25,873 nt of DNA, from contig BFEA01000599.1 of the NCBI GenBank assembly GCA_003427395.1, positions 854,931 to 880,803 on the forward strand, in the 5' to 3' direction. Position numbers and translations under genes: made by a program. Each line of letters opens with the position of its first letter. The stretch's first letter is position 1. Under the pieces are notes generated by a model. It worked only from the letters and a program-made list of their open reading frames with translations. It ran no database searches and had not been told where the DNA came from. Of this stretch, positions 18,777 through 25,873 are shown in pieces. This DNA is from Chara braunii (taxonomy: Eukaryota; Streptophyta; Charophyceae; Charales; Characeae).

Positions 18777-19049
18777 ACACTGTAAATGATAATTTACCTT
18801 AACCAAAATCAAAGTAGACTATCACTCACCCACACCAGATGGAAAACTCTACAGACTGTCGGTTCACAACCCATCACAAACCAGCAAAACATCCACGAAA
18901 CAAAGAAAGGTCTGTCACAACCAAAAATACACTCTTGACACACCGCTGGCACTAGAGGCACAGCATGGCCGCCTAGTAACGGCCCCAACCACTGCCGCTC
19001 GACCCGACCGGAAAAAAACGTCGCAGGAAGCTAGCGAAGTCGTAGCATA
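18777..19049. other. No gene recognised; left flank of fold-back element
   Basis: Unremarkable sequence ending GTCGTAGCATA directly before the inverted repeat. Confidence 0.4.
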
Positions 19050-19650
19050 TACGTACGGAGGTCCCCGGGCAGACCTCCGTTTGTACGAGCGTTCGGGGTC
19101 ACGTACGGGGTCCGAACCCGACGGCGTTCGGCCCCCGCCAAAAATTATTTCGGCGGCCTAAAAATAATTATTTTTTTCTGAATGTTTTTCTGTGAGTTCT
19201 CTATGACGTGAGGTACATGCCTGTACATTTTCAAGTCATTTGGCTAAGCCAAATAAGAATTAAAAATCGCCAAAGATGGTGGTGTCAAAACGTGCTCGCC
19301 CACGTATTTTTTCACTTTTTACTTTCTGTTTTCACTTTAGTTCGGGTCTAAACAATTTTATTATTTTTTGAAACTTTTTTAGTGGGTTTTTTATTATGTG
19401 AAGTTCACATCTGTAATTTTTCAGGGCATTTAGTTATGCCAAAAAAAAATGAAAAATCGCCAAAGATGGCGGTGTCAAAAACATGCTCGCGAACTCACTA
19501 AGTTTATTTCTCTTTTTGTTTTTATTTATTTTTATTATTAGTATTTGTTTTTCGTATTTTATTTTTATTTCAAATTTGGTAAGGATTTCGGATGTAATGC
19601 TCAAGCAAATCCTGTTCAATTTATTTTTCTCCATATCATATATTTTTGAT

Positions 19651-19652
<2 letters not shown>
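19050..19652 (+). repeat. Left inverted arm of the fold-back element
   Basis: Contains the motif AAAATCGCCAAAGATGG followed by (T/C)GGTGTCAAAA at 19263 and 19453. Around them, CAT(T/C)TGGCT..GCCAAA / GCATTTAGTTATGCC and CACTTTTTACTTT words show that a block of roughly 190 bp was duplicated before the arms were inverted, since both arms carry it. Confidence 0.8.
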
Positions 19653-19656
<4 letters not shown>

Positions 19657-19681
<25 letters not shown>

Positions 19682-19846
19682 AGGTCCGCGTTCGGCTCGA
19701 ACAGCCGAACGCATCCCCAAGGGGTCCCATACGTTCGGCCGTTCGGGTTCGGGCGTTCGGCCCGTCCTGAACGCCGGTTACCCTGTCTATATACGTTCGG
19801 CCATTCGGGTTCGGGCGTTCGGCCCGTCCTGAATGCCGGTTACCCT
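19657..19846. repeat. Core of the fold-back element: poly-T, perfect hairpin, two 62-bp repeats
   Basis: A T25 run (to about 19681), then GCGTTCGGCT-CGAAC-AGCCGAACGC (19688-19712), a perfect 10-bp stem. Then a 56-bp unit from ATACGTTCGGCC to GCCGGTTACCCT occurs twice (19729-19784 and 19791-19846) with two differences by eye. The CGTTCGG/TTCGGG word recurs across this core and again in the GC-rich ends of both arms. Confidence 0.8.
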
Positions 19847-19858
19847 AAAAAAAATAAA

Positions 19859-20477
19859 AGTCATCAAAAAAATCTGAAAACAAGATATGTTATAGAAAAA
19901 AATAAATTAAACAAGATTTGCGTGAGCATTACATCCGAATTCCTTACGAAATTTGAAATAAAAATAAAATACGAAAAACAAATACCAATAATAAAAATAA
20001 ATAAAAATAAATAAAAAATTAAATTTAGTGAATGCGCGAGCATGTTTTTGACACCGCCATCTTTGGCGATTTTTTATTTTTTTTTGGCATAGCTAAATGC
20101 CCTGAAAATTTTCAGATGTGTACTTCACATAATACAAAACCCGCTAAAAAAGTTTCAAAAAATAATAAAATTTTTTAGACCCCGAACTAAAGTGAAAACA
20201 AAAAGTAAAAAGTGAAAAAAATACGTGGGCGAGCACGTTTTGACACCGCCATCTTTGGCGATTTTTAGTCTTATTTGGCTTATCCAAATGACTTAAAAAT
20301 TTACAGGCATGTAATCTCAAGTCATAGAGAACTCAAAAAAAACAATTCAGAAAAAAATAATTATTTTTAGGCCCCGAAATAATTTTTGGCGGGGGCCGAA
20401 TGCCATCAGGTTCGGACCCCGTACGGGACCCCGAAAGCCCGTACAAACGGAGGTCTGCCCGGGGACCTCCGTACGTA
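19859..20477 (-). repeat. Right inverted arm of the fold-back element
   Basis: Reverse-complement partner of 19050-19652. The AAAATCGCCAAAGATGG unit occurs on the minus strand at about 20058 and 20249. It carries a few extra bases near the core (the TTGTTTTCAG stretch is missing from the left arm). Confidence 0.8.
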
Positions 20478-20504
20478 CGGGCTGGTGATATCCACAATTA
20501 TGAC

Positions 20505-20700
20505 AGCAACAGGCATGCCAGAACGACACTGGTCGGTGTTGGGGTGTTACCCTGTAACCTGCGAAGCAGGAACATGAGGCCTGGTAGAGAGATATGGGGA
20601 TGCTTAAGGGCGGGCATCTCACAAAATAATCAAGGGTTGCTGCTTGGAGGATGTCGATCAGAGTTGGGGTGAGTTGTGTTACCCTGTAACTTAATGGTGG
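20505..20700 (+). repeat. Degenerate repeat unit pair, copy 1
   Basis: Contains TGCCAGAACGACACTGGTCG, then GTTACCCTGTAAC (itself GTTAC/GTAAC around CCT), TGAGGCCTGGTAGAGAGAT, GGGCATCTCA, CAAGGGTT, and a second CAGAGTTGGGGTGAGTTG with another GTTACCCTGTAAC at 20678. The same order of words occurs at 21487-21655. Confidence 0.7.
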
Positions 20701-20924
20701 GGGTGTGAGGCTGGGCAGACTCAGGCAGAGAGTATGATCGCGTTGGCGAGCGTCAGTAGGGTTGTTATAGTCTCCTTGACTTTTCTGCAAATTATCAACA
20801 AGGAATTTTTTAGCCAAAAAACATACGATTAAAGAAAGCAGATTATTCGCATGGACGGGTGGAAGTCCGTAAGGGGGTGTAACAAGGGAAGGGTCTTAGT
20901 CTTCGTCAGTAGGTCAGAAGGATG

Positions 20925-21190
20925 TGGTTGGGACGTGGCAGGCCGGTGCTGGAGCGTTGCTCTGTAACCTGGGGGAGCGTGAGGCTTGGGGAGCTCTGTC
21001 GAGGGAGGAAGGCAGAACCACCATGTTCGACGCAGCCGGTGCTGGGGTTTTATCCTTGTCACCTAGGGGCGTGCGGTTAATGGGAGTTGTCGAGGGAGGA
21101 AGGCACTCCTTGCCGTCTATACCAGGCTGGTCGGTAATGGGGCATGGTGGTGCCCTGTAACCCTAGCATAGGGGGTTATGAGACCAGCCG
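20925..21190 (+). repeat. Shorter degenerate copies of the same repeat
   Basis: Three partial units (about 20940, 21036 and 21118) each begin with (G/C)CYGGTGCTGG or CTGGTCGGTAATGG and continue to CTCTGTAACC, TTGTCACC or CCCTGTAACC. GTCGAGGGAGGAAGGCA occurs twice (about 20998 and 21086). Confidence 0.55.
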
Positions 21191-21486
21191 CGTTTAGGTT
21201 CGAGGACTGATCACGGAGACTTCGTTTTTTCCAATTGTTGCGTGGGAAGTTTGCTAGGGGGTGGTTTCAGTTCGGACTTTTTGCTTTCAATTTGTTGTAT
21301 GTCACTCATGTCCTATCTCATTAAAAAAAAAAAAAACAACGGGCGATGTGTTTGGATATGGCTATCCTCTAGAGGTTGTGCTTGTTCTCAGTGGTTGTGG
21401 TAGAACACTTTTAGGCTCTTTGGACTACTTGCAATTTCCTTGAGGCGATTTTTTATGTTGCTTTATTCATGGACCTGCGGTTGTTC
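21191..21486. other. No gene recognised between repeat copies
   Basis: Includes an A14 run near 21323-21336. Short frames only. Confidence 0.4.
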
Positions 21487-21655
21487 GATGCCAGAACGAT
21501 GCTGGCCAGTGCTGGGGGTTTGACCCTATAACTTGTTGACAACAGGAGCCTGAGGCCTGGTAGAGAGATCTGGGAATGCCTAGGGGGGGCATTTCATGGG
21601 ACAACCAAGGGTTCCTATCGAAAACGATGCTGGCCAGAGTCGGGGTGAGTTGCCT
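21487..21655 (+). repeat. Degenerate repeat unit pair, copy 2
   Basis: Matches 20505-20700 in order: TGCCAGAACGATGCTGGCCA, GACCCTATAACTTG, TGAGGCCTGGTAGAGAGATC, GGGGGGCATTTCA, ACAACCAAGGGTT, then CCAGAGTCGGGGTGAGTTG. Offset about 976 bp. Confidence 0.7.
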
Positions 21656-21743
21656 TGAGAGATTATATTAAACACACATGGAAAAACTCAGAAGAAGATG
21701 CCTTGAGCATTAATATCACGGCGTACAACATCTCCTCCTCCAA

Positions 21744-21788
21744 CATCTCAACCCTTCCACTGAATACGCCACTCAGATTGAGGTACGT
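21744..21788. repeat. Repeat related to 15156-15200
   Basis: Same words as its partner (CTCAACCCTTCCACT and CTCAGATTGAGGTAC). A minus-strand frame (21663-22199) reads through here and into the (TA)n and its flanks; it is low complexity (Ile-Tyr repeats) in the middle. Confidence 0.55.
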
Positions 21789-21866
21789 TACACAGATCCC
21801 CATGACAACGCCAACCCTGAACTCAAACTGGTCGGCTTGAGTCGATTCAATCGATACCGCGGTAGC

Positions 21867-21885
21867 TATGGTCTTCGCGACCATA
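21867..21885. repeat. Short perfect hairpin beside the (TA)n run
   Basis: TATGGTC, loop TTCGC, GACCATA, 13 bases before the single N at 21898. Confidence 0.6.
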
Positions 21886-21897
21886 CCACCGGGTAGC

Positions 21898-21898
21898 N

Positions 21899-21967
<69 letters not shown>
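21898..21967. repeat. (TA)n microsatellite starting at a single N
   Basis: About 34 TA units. The N marks an assembly join, so the left neighbour and the length are uncertain. Confidence 0.95.
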
Positions 21968-21969
<2 letters not shown>

Positions 21970-22231
21970 GTGGCAGAGAGGGAGAAGAGGACAACAAACG
22001 AGGGACTGTGACAAATTGTTTGTTGTCCTCTTCTCCTTCTCTGCGATGGTTTGCAAGGCAGCTTTGTTTGACGGTATATATGTATATACACATATTGTGA
22101 AAAATAACTGCCCGGTAAACCATTAGCAGAGAGGGAGAACAGGACAACAAACGAGGGACTATGACAAACTGTTTCGGCGGAGTTTCCCCGACTCATCACG
22201 GAGCTGAACCCTCAACAGTCTGCAGAATCCC
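21968..22231. mobile_element. (TA)-centred element: truncated H2', then H2, core, full H2'
   Basis: After the (TA)n comes GGCAGAGAGGGAGAAGAGG to GGGACTGTGACAAATTG (21971-22018). Then the inverted TTTGTTGTCCTCTTCTCC to CAGCTTTGTTTGACG (22019-22073), a TA-rich core (22074-22094), and an H2' arm with AACTGCCCGGTAAACC, GGACAACAAACGAGGGAC, GACTCATCA and CTGCAGAATCCC (to 22231). It is the most complex arrangement of this family in the window. Confidence 0.7.
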
Positions 22232-22466
22232 GTAACCGATGCCAGAAACTACATTGAATCTTGGCAGAGGAAAAGAAATCATTGTAGCTATAAATCTTTC
22301 TCTTGGTAGCGAGTTCCAGGCTTTGCATCTTTTCCGCCATCAATCTGTATACACTTTATATACACAAGTGGACCCGCCGCAACAACGCTGCGGCCGAAAG
22401 GGGGCGAGGAGGGGGGGGGTGTTGGAGGAGAGGGAGGAGATGGGCGCAGAGCGACGGGTGTTTGAT
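22232..22466. other. No gene recognised
   Basis: Includes a G-rich run around 22395-22445 (GGGGGCGAGGAGGGGGGGG). No domain. Confidence 0.4.
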
Positions 22467-22602
22467 GCAGACATGAACCAATGCAGACTGACATGAGTGG
22501 CAACCGTTGTTGTTTTTTAAGTTCTTGTACAATCAGACAAAAAAAACCGAGAAAAACATGGCAACAGACATGAGATCCTCGATGGCAGACATGAACCAAT
22601 GC
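22467..22602 (+). repeat. Two-copy repeat, 117-bp offset
   Basis: GCAGACATGAACCAATGCA occurs at 22467 and 22584; short AGACATGAG words lie between. Confidence 0.6.
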
Positions 22603-22653
22603 ATATAGACACGACTGTCACATAGACATAGATAGACGCGCTGTTGCCGTACT

Positions 22654-22759
<106 letters not shown>

Positions 22760-22872
22760 GTGTAGCATGAATATTTGGATGTTGTAGAGGAAGATCCGAT
22801 CGATTTTGGTCATTCTTTGAATGAAAAGTTGCGTGAGGCCAGCCGCGGCCTCAAAGACTTACCTGTTGCCGT

Positions 22873-22873
<1 letters not shown>

Positions 22874-22939
<66 letters not shown>
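22874..22939. repeat. (CT)n microsatellite
   Basis: About 32 uninterrupted CT units. Confidence 0.97.
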
Positions 22940-22942
<3 letters not shown>

Positions 22943-23214
22943 CACATTCCTAATATAGTAATTGCGAGACTCGACTGGAAGTACGTACGATCGTCATTTT
23001 GTGGTTTTCCACCGACCAATTTCGTCGCCAAAGTGCTGCCCATGGAGTGAGCAGGTATGGTCTCTTTTACCTCCTCCTCCTCTCCCTCTCCTTTCCTGTA
23101 TGTCCCTCTTTCCTCCCCCAGCCTTATTGCATAAGGTTATGGTCCGTCAATCCTTGTGTCTCTCCTTCTCTGGACATCGTTTCATTTAATAATTTTTAAA
23201 TGTGTCAAGAGCGA

Positions 23215-23215
<1 letters not shown>
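22940..23215. other. No gene recognised
   Basis: Spacer between two long CT runs; includes CCTCCTCCTCC and CTTTCCTCCCCC stretches. Confidence 0.4.

Positions 23216-23288
<73 letters not shown>
23216..23288. repeat. (CT)n microsatellite
   Basis: About 36 uninterrupted CT units, the longest CT run in the window. Confidence 0.97.
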
Positions 23289-23291
<3 letters not shown>

Positions 23292-23357
23292 CCTTGTCGT
23301 CGTACCAAAGAAGAAGAATACACGCGCAAATGTGTCAAACATGGAAAGATACTCCGC

Positions 23358-23381
23358 AAAAAAAAAAAAAAAAAAAAAAAA
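23358..23381. repeat. Poly-A run
   Basis: Twenty-four A, directly before the minisatellite that starts at 23394. Confidence 0.95.
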
Positions 23382-23393
23382 GGAAATACCACA

Positions 23394-23875
23394 AAATCAC
23401 CCCATGTCAACACCACTTCGCTGCGCTGCCCGCACACCTCCCGCTCCTGAGAAGATGTCAACAATTTCAGCGCTGACTGCGCTATCTCACCCTTGGAAAC
23501 ATCTATATAGATGCTCGCGTATACCGCCTCCCCGCCCACCGACGTAGACACATACGCACACAACCCCCGACCCCGAAATCACCCCATGTCAACACCACTT
23601 CGCTGCGCTGCCGGCACACCTCCCGCTCCTGAGAAGATGTCCCCATGCATCTTGCTGAAAAGACATGCAACTGTGTCCCGTCACGCACATCCCCCGACTC
23701 CAAAACCCCATCCCCATGTCAATACCGCATCGCTGCCCTCCCCGTACACCCCCCACCCGTGTGAAGACGTCCCGATGCATTCTCCTGAAAACGCATCCCC
23801 CTACTGTGTCCCGCACCCCCTCCTCCTCGAAGCACGTCCCGCTGCATCCCGCCACGATCGCGCGAGCGGAGGGAC
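23394..23875 (+). repeat. GC-rich minisatellite, about 3.5 units
   Basis: Units start at 23394, 23576 and about 23710. The first 65 bases of units 1 and 2 (AAATCACCCCATGTCAACAC to GAGAAGATGTC) differ at one base by eye, so that duplication is recent. Unit 3 is more diverged (CCCCATGTCAATACCGCATC, GAAGACGTCCC), and a partial fourth has CACGTCCCGCTGCATCCCG. The period is irregular (182, then about 130). Confidence 0.75.
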
Positions 23876-24182
23876 CGTCGCACACACCCCCCACCTCCGA
23901 AACCGAACCGACAAACAACCGCCGCTGGTCTCACGAGGCGGGAAACCGACAAACCGGTGGCGCTCCGTCCGTGGGCCCGCGATGCCGAGTCTCACGTGGG
24001 ACCGTCACGCGAGACCCTCGTTTTCCTTTATCTCTATACCTTATAAAAACTGCAAAGGGCCCAGCGTAACGGCAGTCGTTGGGCCCAGCGGGAACTGCAC
24101 GACGGGAACGAGGCGAGGAGGTAGCCCCGCGGCGGACCTTTCGACATTTCACGGGGAGTCCCGCGGGGCTTTCCACATTTAA
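23511..24182 (+). other. Open frame of 223 codons across the minisatellite; probably not a gene
   Basis: The longest open frame in the window. It is rich in Pro, His, Arg, Thr and Ser, and its first half is the translated minisatellite (HPMSTPLRCAAGTPPAPEKM, then HPHVNTASLPSPYTPHPCED). I recognise no domain, signal peptide or membrane segment. The other strand and the other plus frames are also open over much of the same span (for example 23589-23918 minus and 23665-24069 plus), as expected from CG-rich sequence with few stops. It could be a 5' exon of a low-complexity protein, but nothing supports that. Confidence 0.2.
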
Positions 24183-24430
24183 CGACCAGGTTTCAATATA
24201 CTATCGGACCGTCCGTTCGTATGGGACCGTTGGTTGCCGCACGGTGTGCGTTGAGATGTGCGCGAGATCTGGGAAATCCAACCGTTCGGGGGCGCACGCT
24301 TCGCGTCGGGATGCGGGTGGGGCGCGGTGTGTTGTGCATGTGGCCGTGAAAGGGGTGGCAGTGCAGGGGTAGTGACTATCCAGCTGCGAGCGGATCCCCG
24401 ACGTGGCAGGGCGCCCACGTGGCAGGGTTG
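23960..24430. promoter_or_regulatory. CpG-rich segment with weak plant promoter-like words
   Basis: CpG is frequent here, unlike in the AT-rich repeats to the left. Present are TGGGCCC at about 23972 and 24080 (site II-like), CTTATAAAAACTG at 24040-24052 (TATA-like), and two GTGGCAGGG words 15 bp apart (24404, 24419), the second inside CACGTGGC (G-box/ABRE core). A perfect inverted repeat AGCCCCGCGG / CCGCGGGGCT lies at 24123-24132 / 24161-24170. No coding region follows convincingly, so promoter activity is speculative. Confidence 0.25.
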
Positions 24431-24572
24431 GCCGGGTTCAAGAGGGGGTGACGATCCACCGGCCGTTGGTGTTCAGTGAGGGTGGAGGCGTGGGCGAGAA
24501 CAGCGCCAGCCAGCCTCTTCGATTGCGTGGCCATGCCGGATAGAGGTATGTCGGCCGCTGTTTTCGTTTTCG

Positions 24573-24573
<1 letters not shown>

Positions 24574-24637
<64 letters not shown>
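24574..24637. repeat. (T)n-(GA)n compound simple repeat
   Basis: About 32 T are followed at once by about 14 GA units and then irregular purines. Confidence 0.95.
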
Positions 24638-24641
<4 letters not shown>

Positions 24642-24679
24642 AGTCGGCGTAGGGACGAAGGGAGATCGACAGCGAAGGG

Positions 24680-25200
24680 AGGATGTGAGTGGGATCATGG
24701 AAGTAGGCGCAAGTGAAAGGGAGGATTGACAACAGGGCATGCGACTAGCGGGGAGGGAGATGGTGCACGAGTGAGGTCGTTGAAGGTCTGGAGAGAAGGA
24801 GGGCGCAGACAGCGGCGTGACATCCGATCAGGTACGAGTGAGATCGTGAAAGGCAGAGAAAGAAGGAGAGGACAGGCAGCAACGAGTGGGAGATATCTAA
24901 GTATGCGCGGGTGAGATCGTGACGTAGGTTGTCAATAGTTCAGTACGGAATTGAGTTCTGTTTTCCTTTTTTTTTTTTTTTTTGCTTCTTACGCGTGGGA
25001 GGTATTTAACTATGTGCGACTGAGATTGTGAGGGGGGTTGTCGATAGTTCACTGCGGAACTTACTTCGATTTTCCTTTTTGTTTTTTCTGCTTTGTATTT
25101 GTTTTCATTTCTTTAACGAATTTTTGTTTTTTTTAACGAATTTTGATTCGTTGCCACCTATTGTCAATACTTCAGTATGGAATCGCGGTTGGAATTGTGC
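24680..25200 (+). repeat. Degenerate tandem array, 'GAGTGAGATCGTGA' family
   Basis: Related words occur at about 24682 (GAGTGGGATCATGGAAG), 24768 (GAGTGAGGTCGTTGAAGG), 24835 (GAGTGAGATCGTGAAAGG), 24909 (GGGTGAGATCGTGACG) and 25018 (GACTGAGATTGTGAGG). The last two units are clearest: both continue GTTGTC(A/G)ATAGTTCA, C(A/T)GCGGAA or TACGGAAT, and TTTTCC plus a T-run, 109 bp apart. A third TTGTCAATACTTCAGTATGG sits at about 25162. Confidence 0.6.
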
Positions 25201-25206
25201 ATCTAG

Positions 25207-25248
25207 CTGTCTCTCTCTCTCTCCCTCTCTCTCCCTCTCTCTCTCTCA
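25207..25248. repeat. Interrupted (CT)n microsatellite
   Basis: CT units broken twice by CCCT steps. Confidence 0.9.
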
Positions 25249-25322
25249 GTTGTTCGGGATCGGGATCTTATTACATCCGCATTGGTAAGGAAGAGAAGAA
25301 CATCATCTAATCACGGAAAGGG

Positions 25323-25580
25323 GATAAGCGAAGGGGATGGAGGTGAGAGGGAGAGGAGGGTGGGGGAAGGGAGTCGATAAGCAAAAAGGACAGAGGTAGG
25401 AGGGAGACGAGGGTGGGGGAGGGGCGTAAGAATCGAAGTCGGCAGCAAGGGGGAAGGATGGCGGAGAGGGGAAAGATGATCGGGATCGGGATACGATAAG
25501 CGAAGGGAATGGAGGTGGGAGGGAGAGGAGGGTGGGGGAAGGGAGTCGGAATCAGAGTCGGTAGCAAGCCAAGGGGAGGG
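25323..25580 (+). repeat. G-rich purine minisatellite, three units
   Basis: Units start with GATAAGCGAAGGG or GATAAGCAAAAAGG at 25323, 25376 and 25495. All continue GGAGGT...GGGAG.(C/A)GAGGGTGGGGGA. Units 2 and 3 then share AATC(G/A)(A/G)AGTCGG(C/T)AGCAAG. CGGGATCGGGAT occurs at 25480 and also at 25256, just upstream. Each unit has several GGG runs, so quadruplex formation is possible. Confidence 0.75.
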
Positions 25581-25854
25581 AACTGAGAAAAGAAGGATGG
25601 GGGATGGGCAGAAGAGCTTCGGGATTGTCTTTTTTTTTTTTTTTTTTGGCACCTTTCTGCTTATATTTTCCGCCCGTGCATTCGGTGATGTGCGGGAAGA
25701 TGCGCTGCTTTTTTTTTGCCATTTGGCATACATGAAACTGCTTTGTTGCGAGCTGCTGTATCCCGGCCGGCCTTGCCTCGAGCAGTGATCATTGTGCAAA
25801 CGACAATGGATCTCTTGCTCGGAACTGGGAACATGCGCACAAGGGGGCAGGATG
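25581..25854. other. No gene recognised
   Basis: A T17 run near 25630 and mixed sequence. Frames open on both strands, without domains. Confidence 0.4.
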
Positions 25855-25873
25855 AGAGAGAGAGAGAGAGAGA
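25854..25873. repeat. (GA)n microsatellite at window edge
   Basis: About nine GA units running off the end of the window. Confidence 0.95.

Larger units (their letters stand above)
19050..20477. mobile_element. 1.4-kb non-coding fold-back element with about 600-bp inverted arms
   Basis: The ends are TACGTACGGAGGTCCCCGGG and its reverse complement. The arms stay aligned from 19050 to about 19652 and from 20477 back to about 19859, roughly nine in ten identical by eye. Each arm holds: a subterminal hairpin (ACGGAGGT and ACCTCCGT around 10 bases); GTTCGG-rich sequence; two copies 190 bp apart of a unit centred on AAAATCGCCAAAGATGG; and an AT-rich inner part ending near GATGAC. The palindromic TACGTA at each end could be part of the TIR or a 6-bp target duplication; I found no 8-9 bp Mutator-type duplication. 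No transposase. It resembles long-TIR fold-back or MULE-like MITEs, but the superfamily is unassigned. Confidence 0.85.

Noticed and set aside
21663-22199. 178-codon minus-strand frame as a gene
   Set aside because: Contains an Ile-Tyr run from (TA)n, an N at an assembly join and two copies of a translated repeat arm.
24525-24560. Start codon plus GAG/GTATGT splice donor as a first exon
   Set aside because: Only five codons before the donor-like word and no downstream exon found; chance occurrence is likely.

Overview
The window looks like non-coding, repeat-dominated nuclear DNA from a large eukaryotic genome. The evidence is the dense dinucleotide microsatellites and homopolymers, a decayed L1-type LINE, MITE-like hairpin elements, a mitochondrial cox3 fragment inside nuclear sequence, and assembly gaps (a 130-base run of N inside poly-T, plus single N at 16373 and 21898, each abutting a microsatellite). 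I found no intact protein-coding gene, no rRNA, no convincing tRNA gene and no CRISPR array. The L1-type LINE, the Tourist-like MITEs and a few plant-like promoter words (TGGGCC, CACGTGGC) fit a green plant or streptophyte alga. I cannot name the species, and that lineage call is inference.

Layout. 1-4 kb: simple repeats, a homopurine tract, a five-unit degenerate tandem array whose units each end in a T-run (about 1.99-2.63 kb), and a (CG)n/(AG)n junction. 4.4-4.65 kb: a short cox3-like mitochondrial remnant next to a possible tRNA-derived SINE head. 5-6 kb: a G-rich tract and a poly-T. 6.3-10.26 kb: the best-supported object, a minus-strand L1-type retrotransposon with endonuclease, linker, reverse transcriptase and C-terminal region readable in order through frameshifts and stops; its 3' part is present twice. 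10.7-12.5 kb: a cluster of palindromes, including two Tourist-like MITEs in inverted orientation with different 3-bp target duplications, and a 36-bp-arm hairpin. 12.5-16 kb: little recognisable sequence, one assembly gap.

16-22.3 kb: a family of mobile 'half-elements' that meet at (TA)n cores in different pairings (about 16.2, 16.5, 17.3, 18.6 and 22.0 kb). Embedded in this is a 1.4-kb fold-back element (19050-20477) with roughly 600-bp inverted arms, an internal duplication in each arm and a CG-rich centre of hairpin plus tandem repeat. A degenerate repeat array follows at 20.5-21.65 kb. 22.4-25.9 kb: long CT/CA/GA microsatellites, minisatellites, a CpG-rich stretch with a weak promoter-like appearance, and a G-rich minisatellite.

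There is no gene system here in the sense of cooperating proteins. The biology is that of mobile-element remnants and of palindromes acting as nucleation points for simple-repeat growth. The most unusual items are the arm-swapping (TA)n-centred family and the fold-back element.
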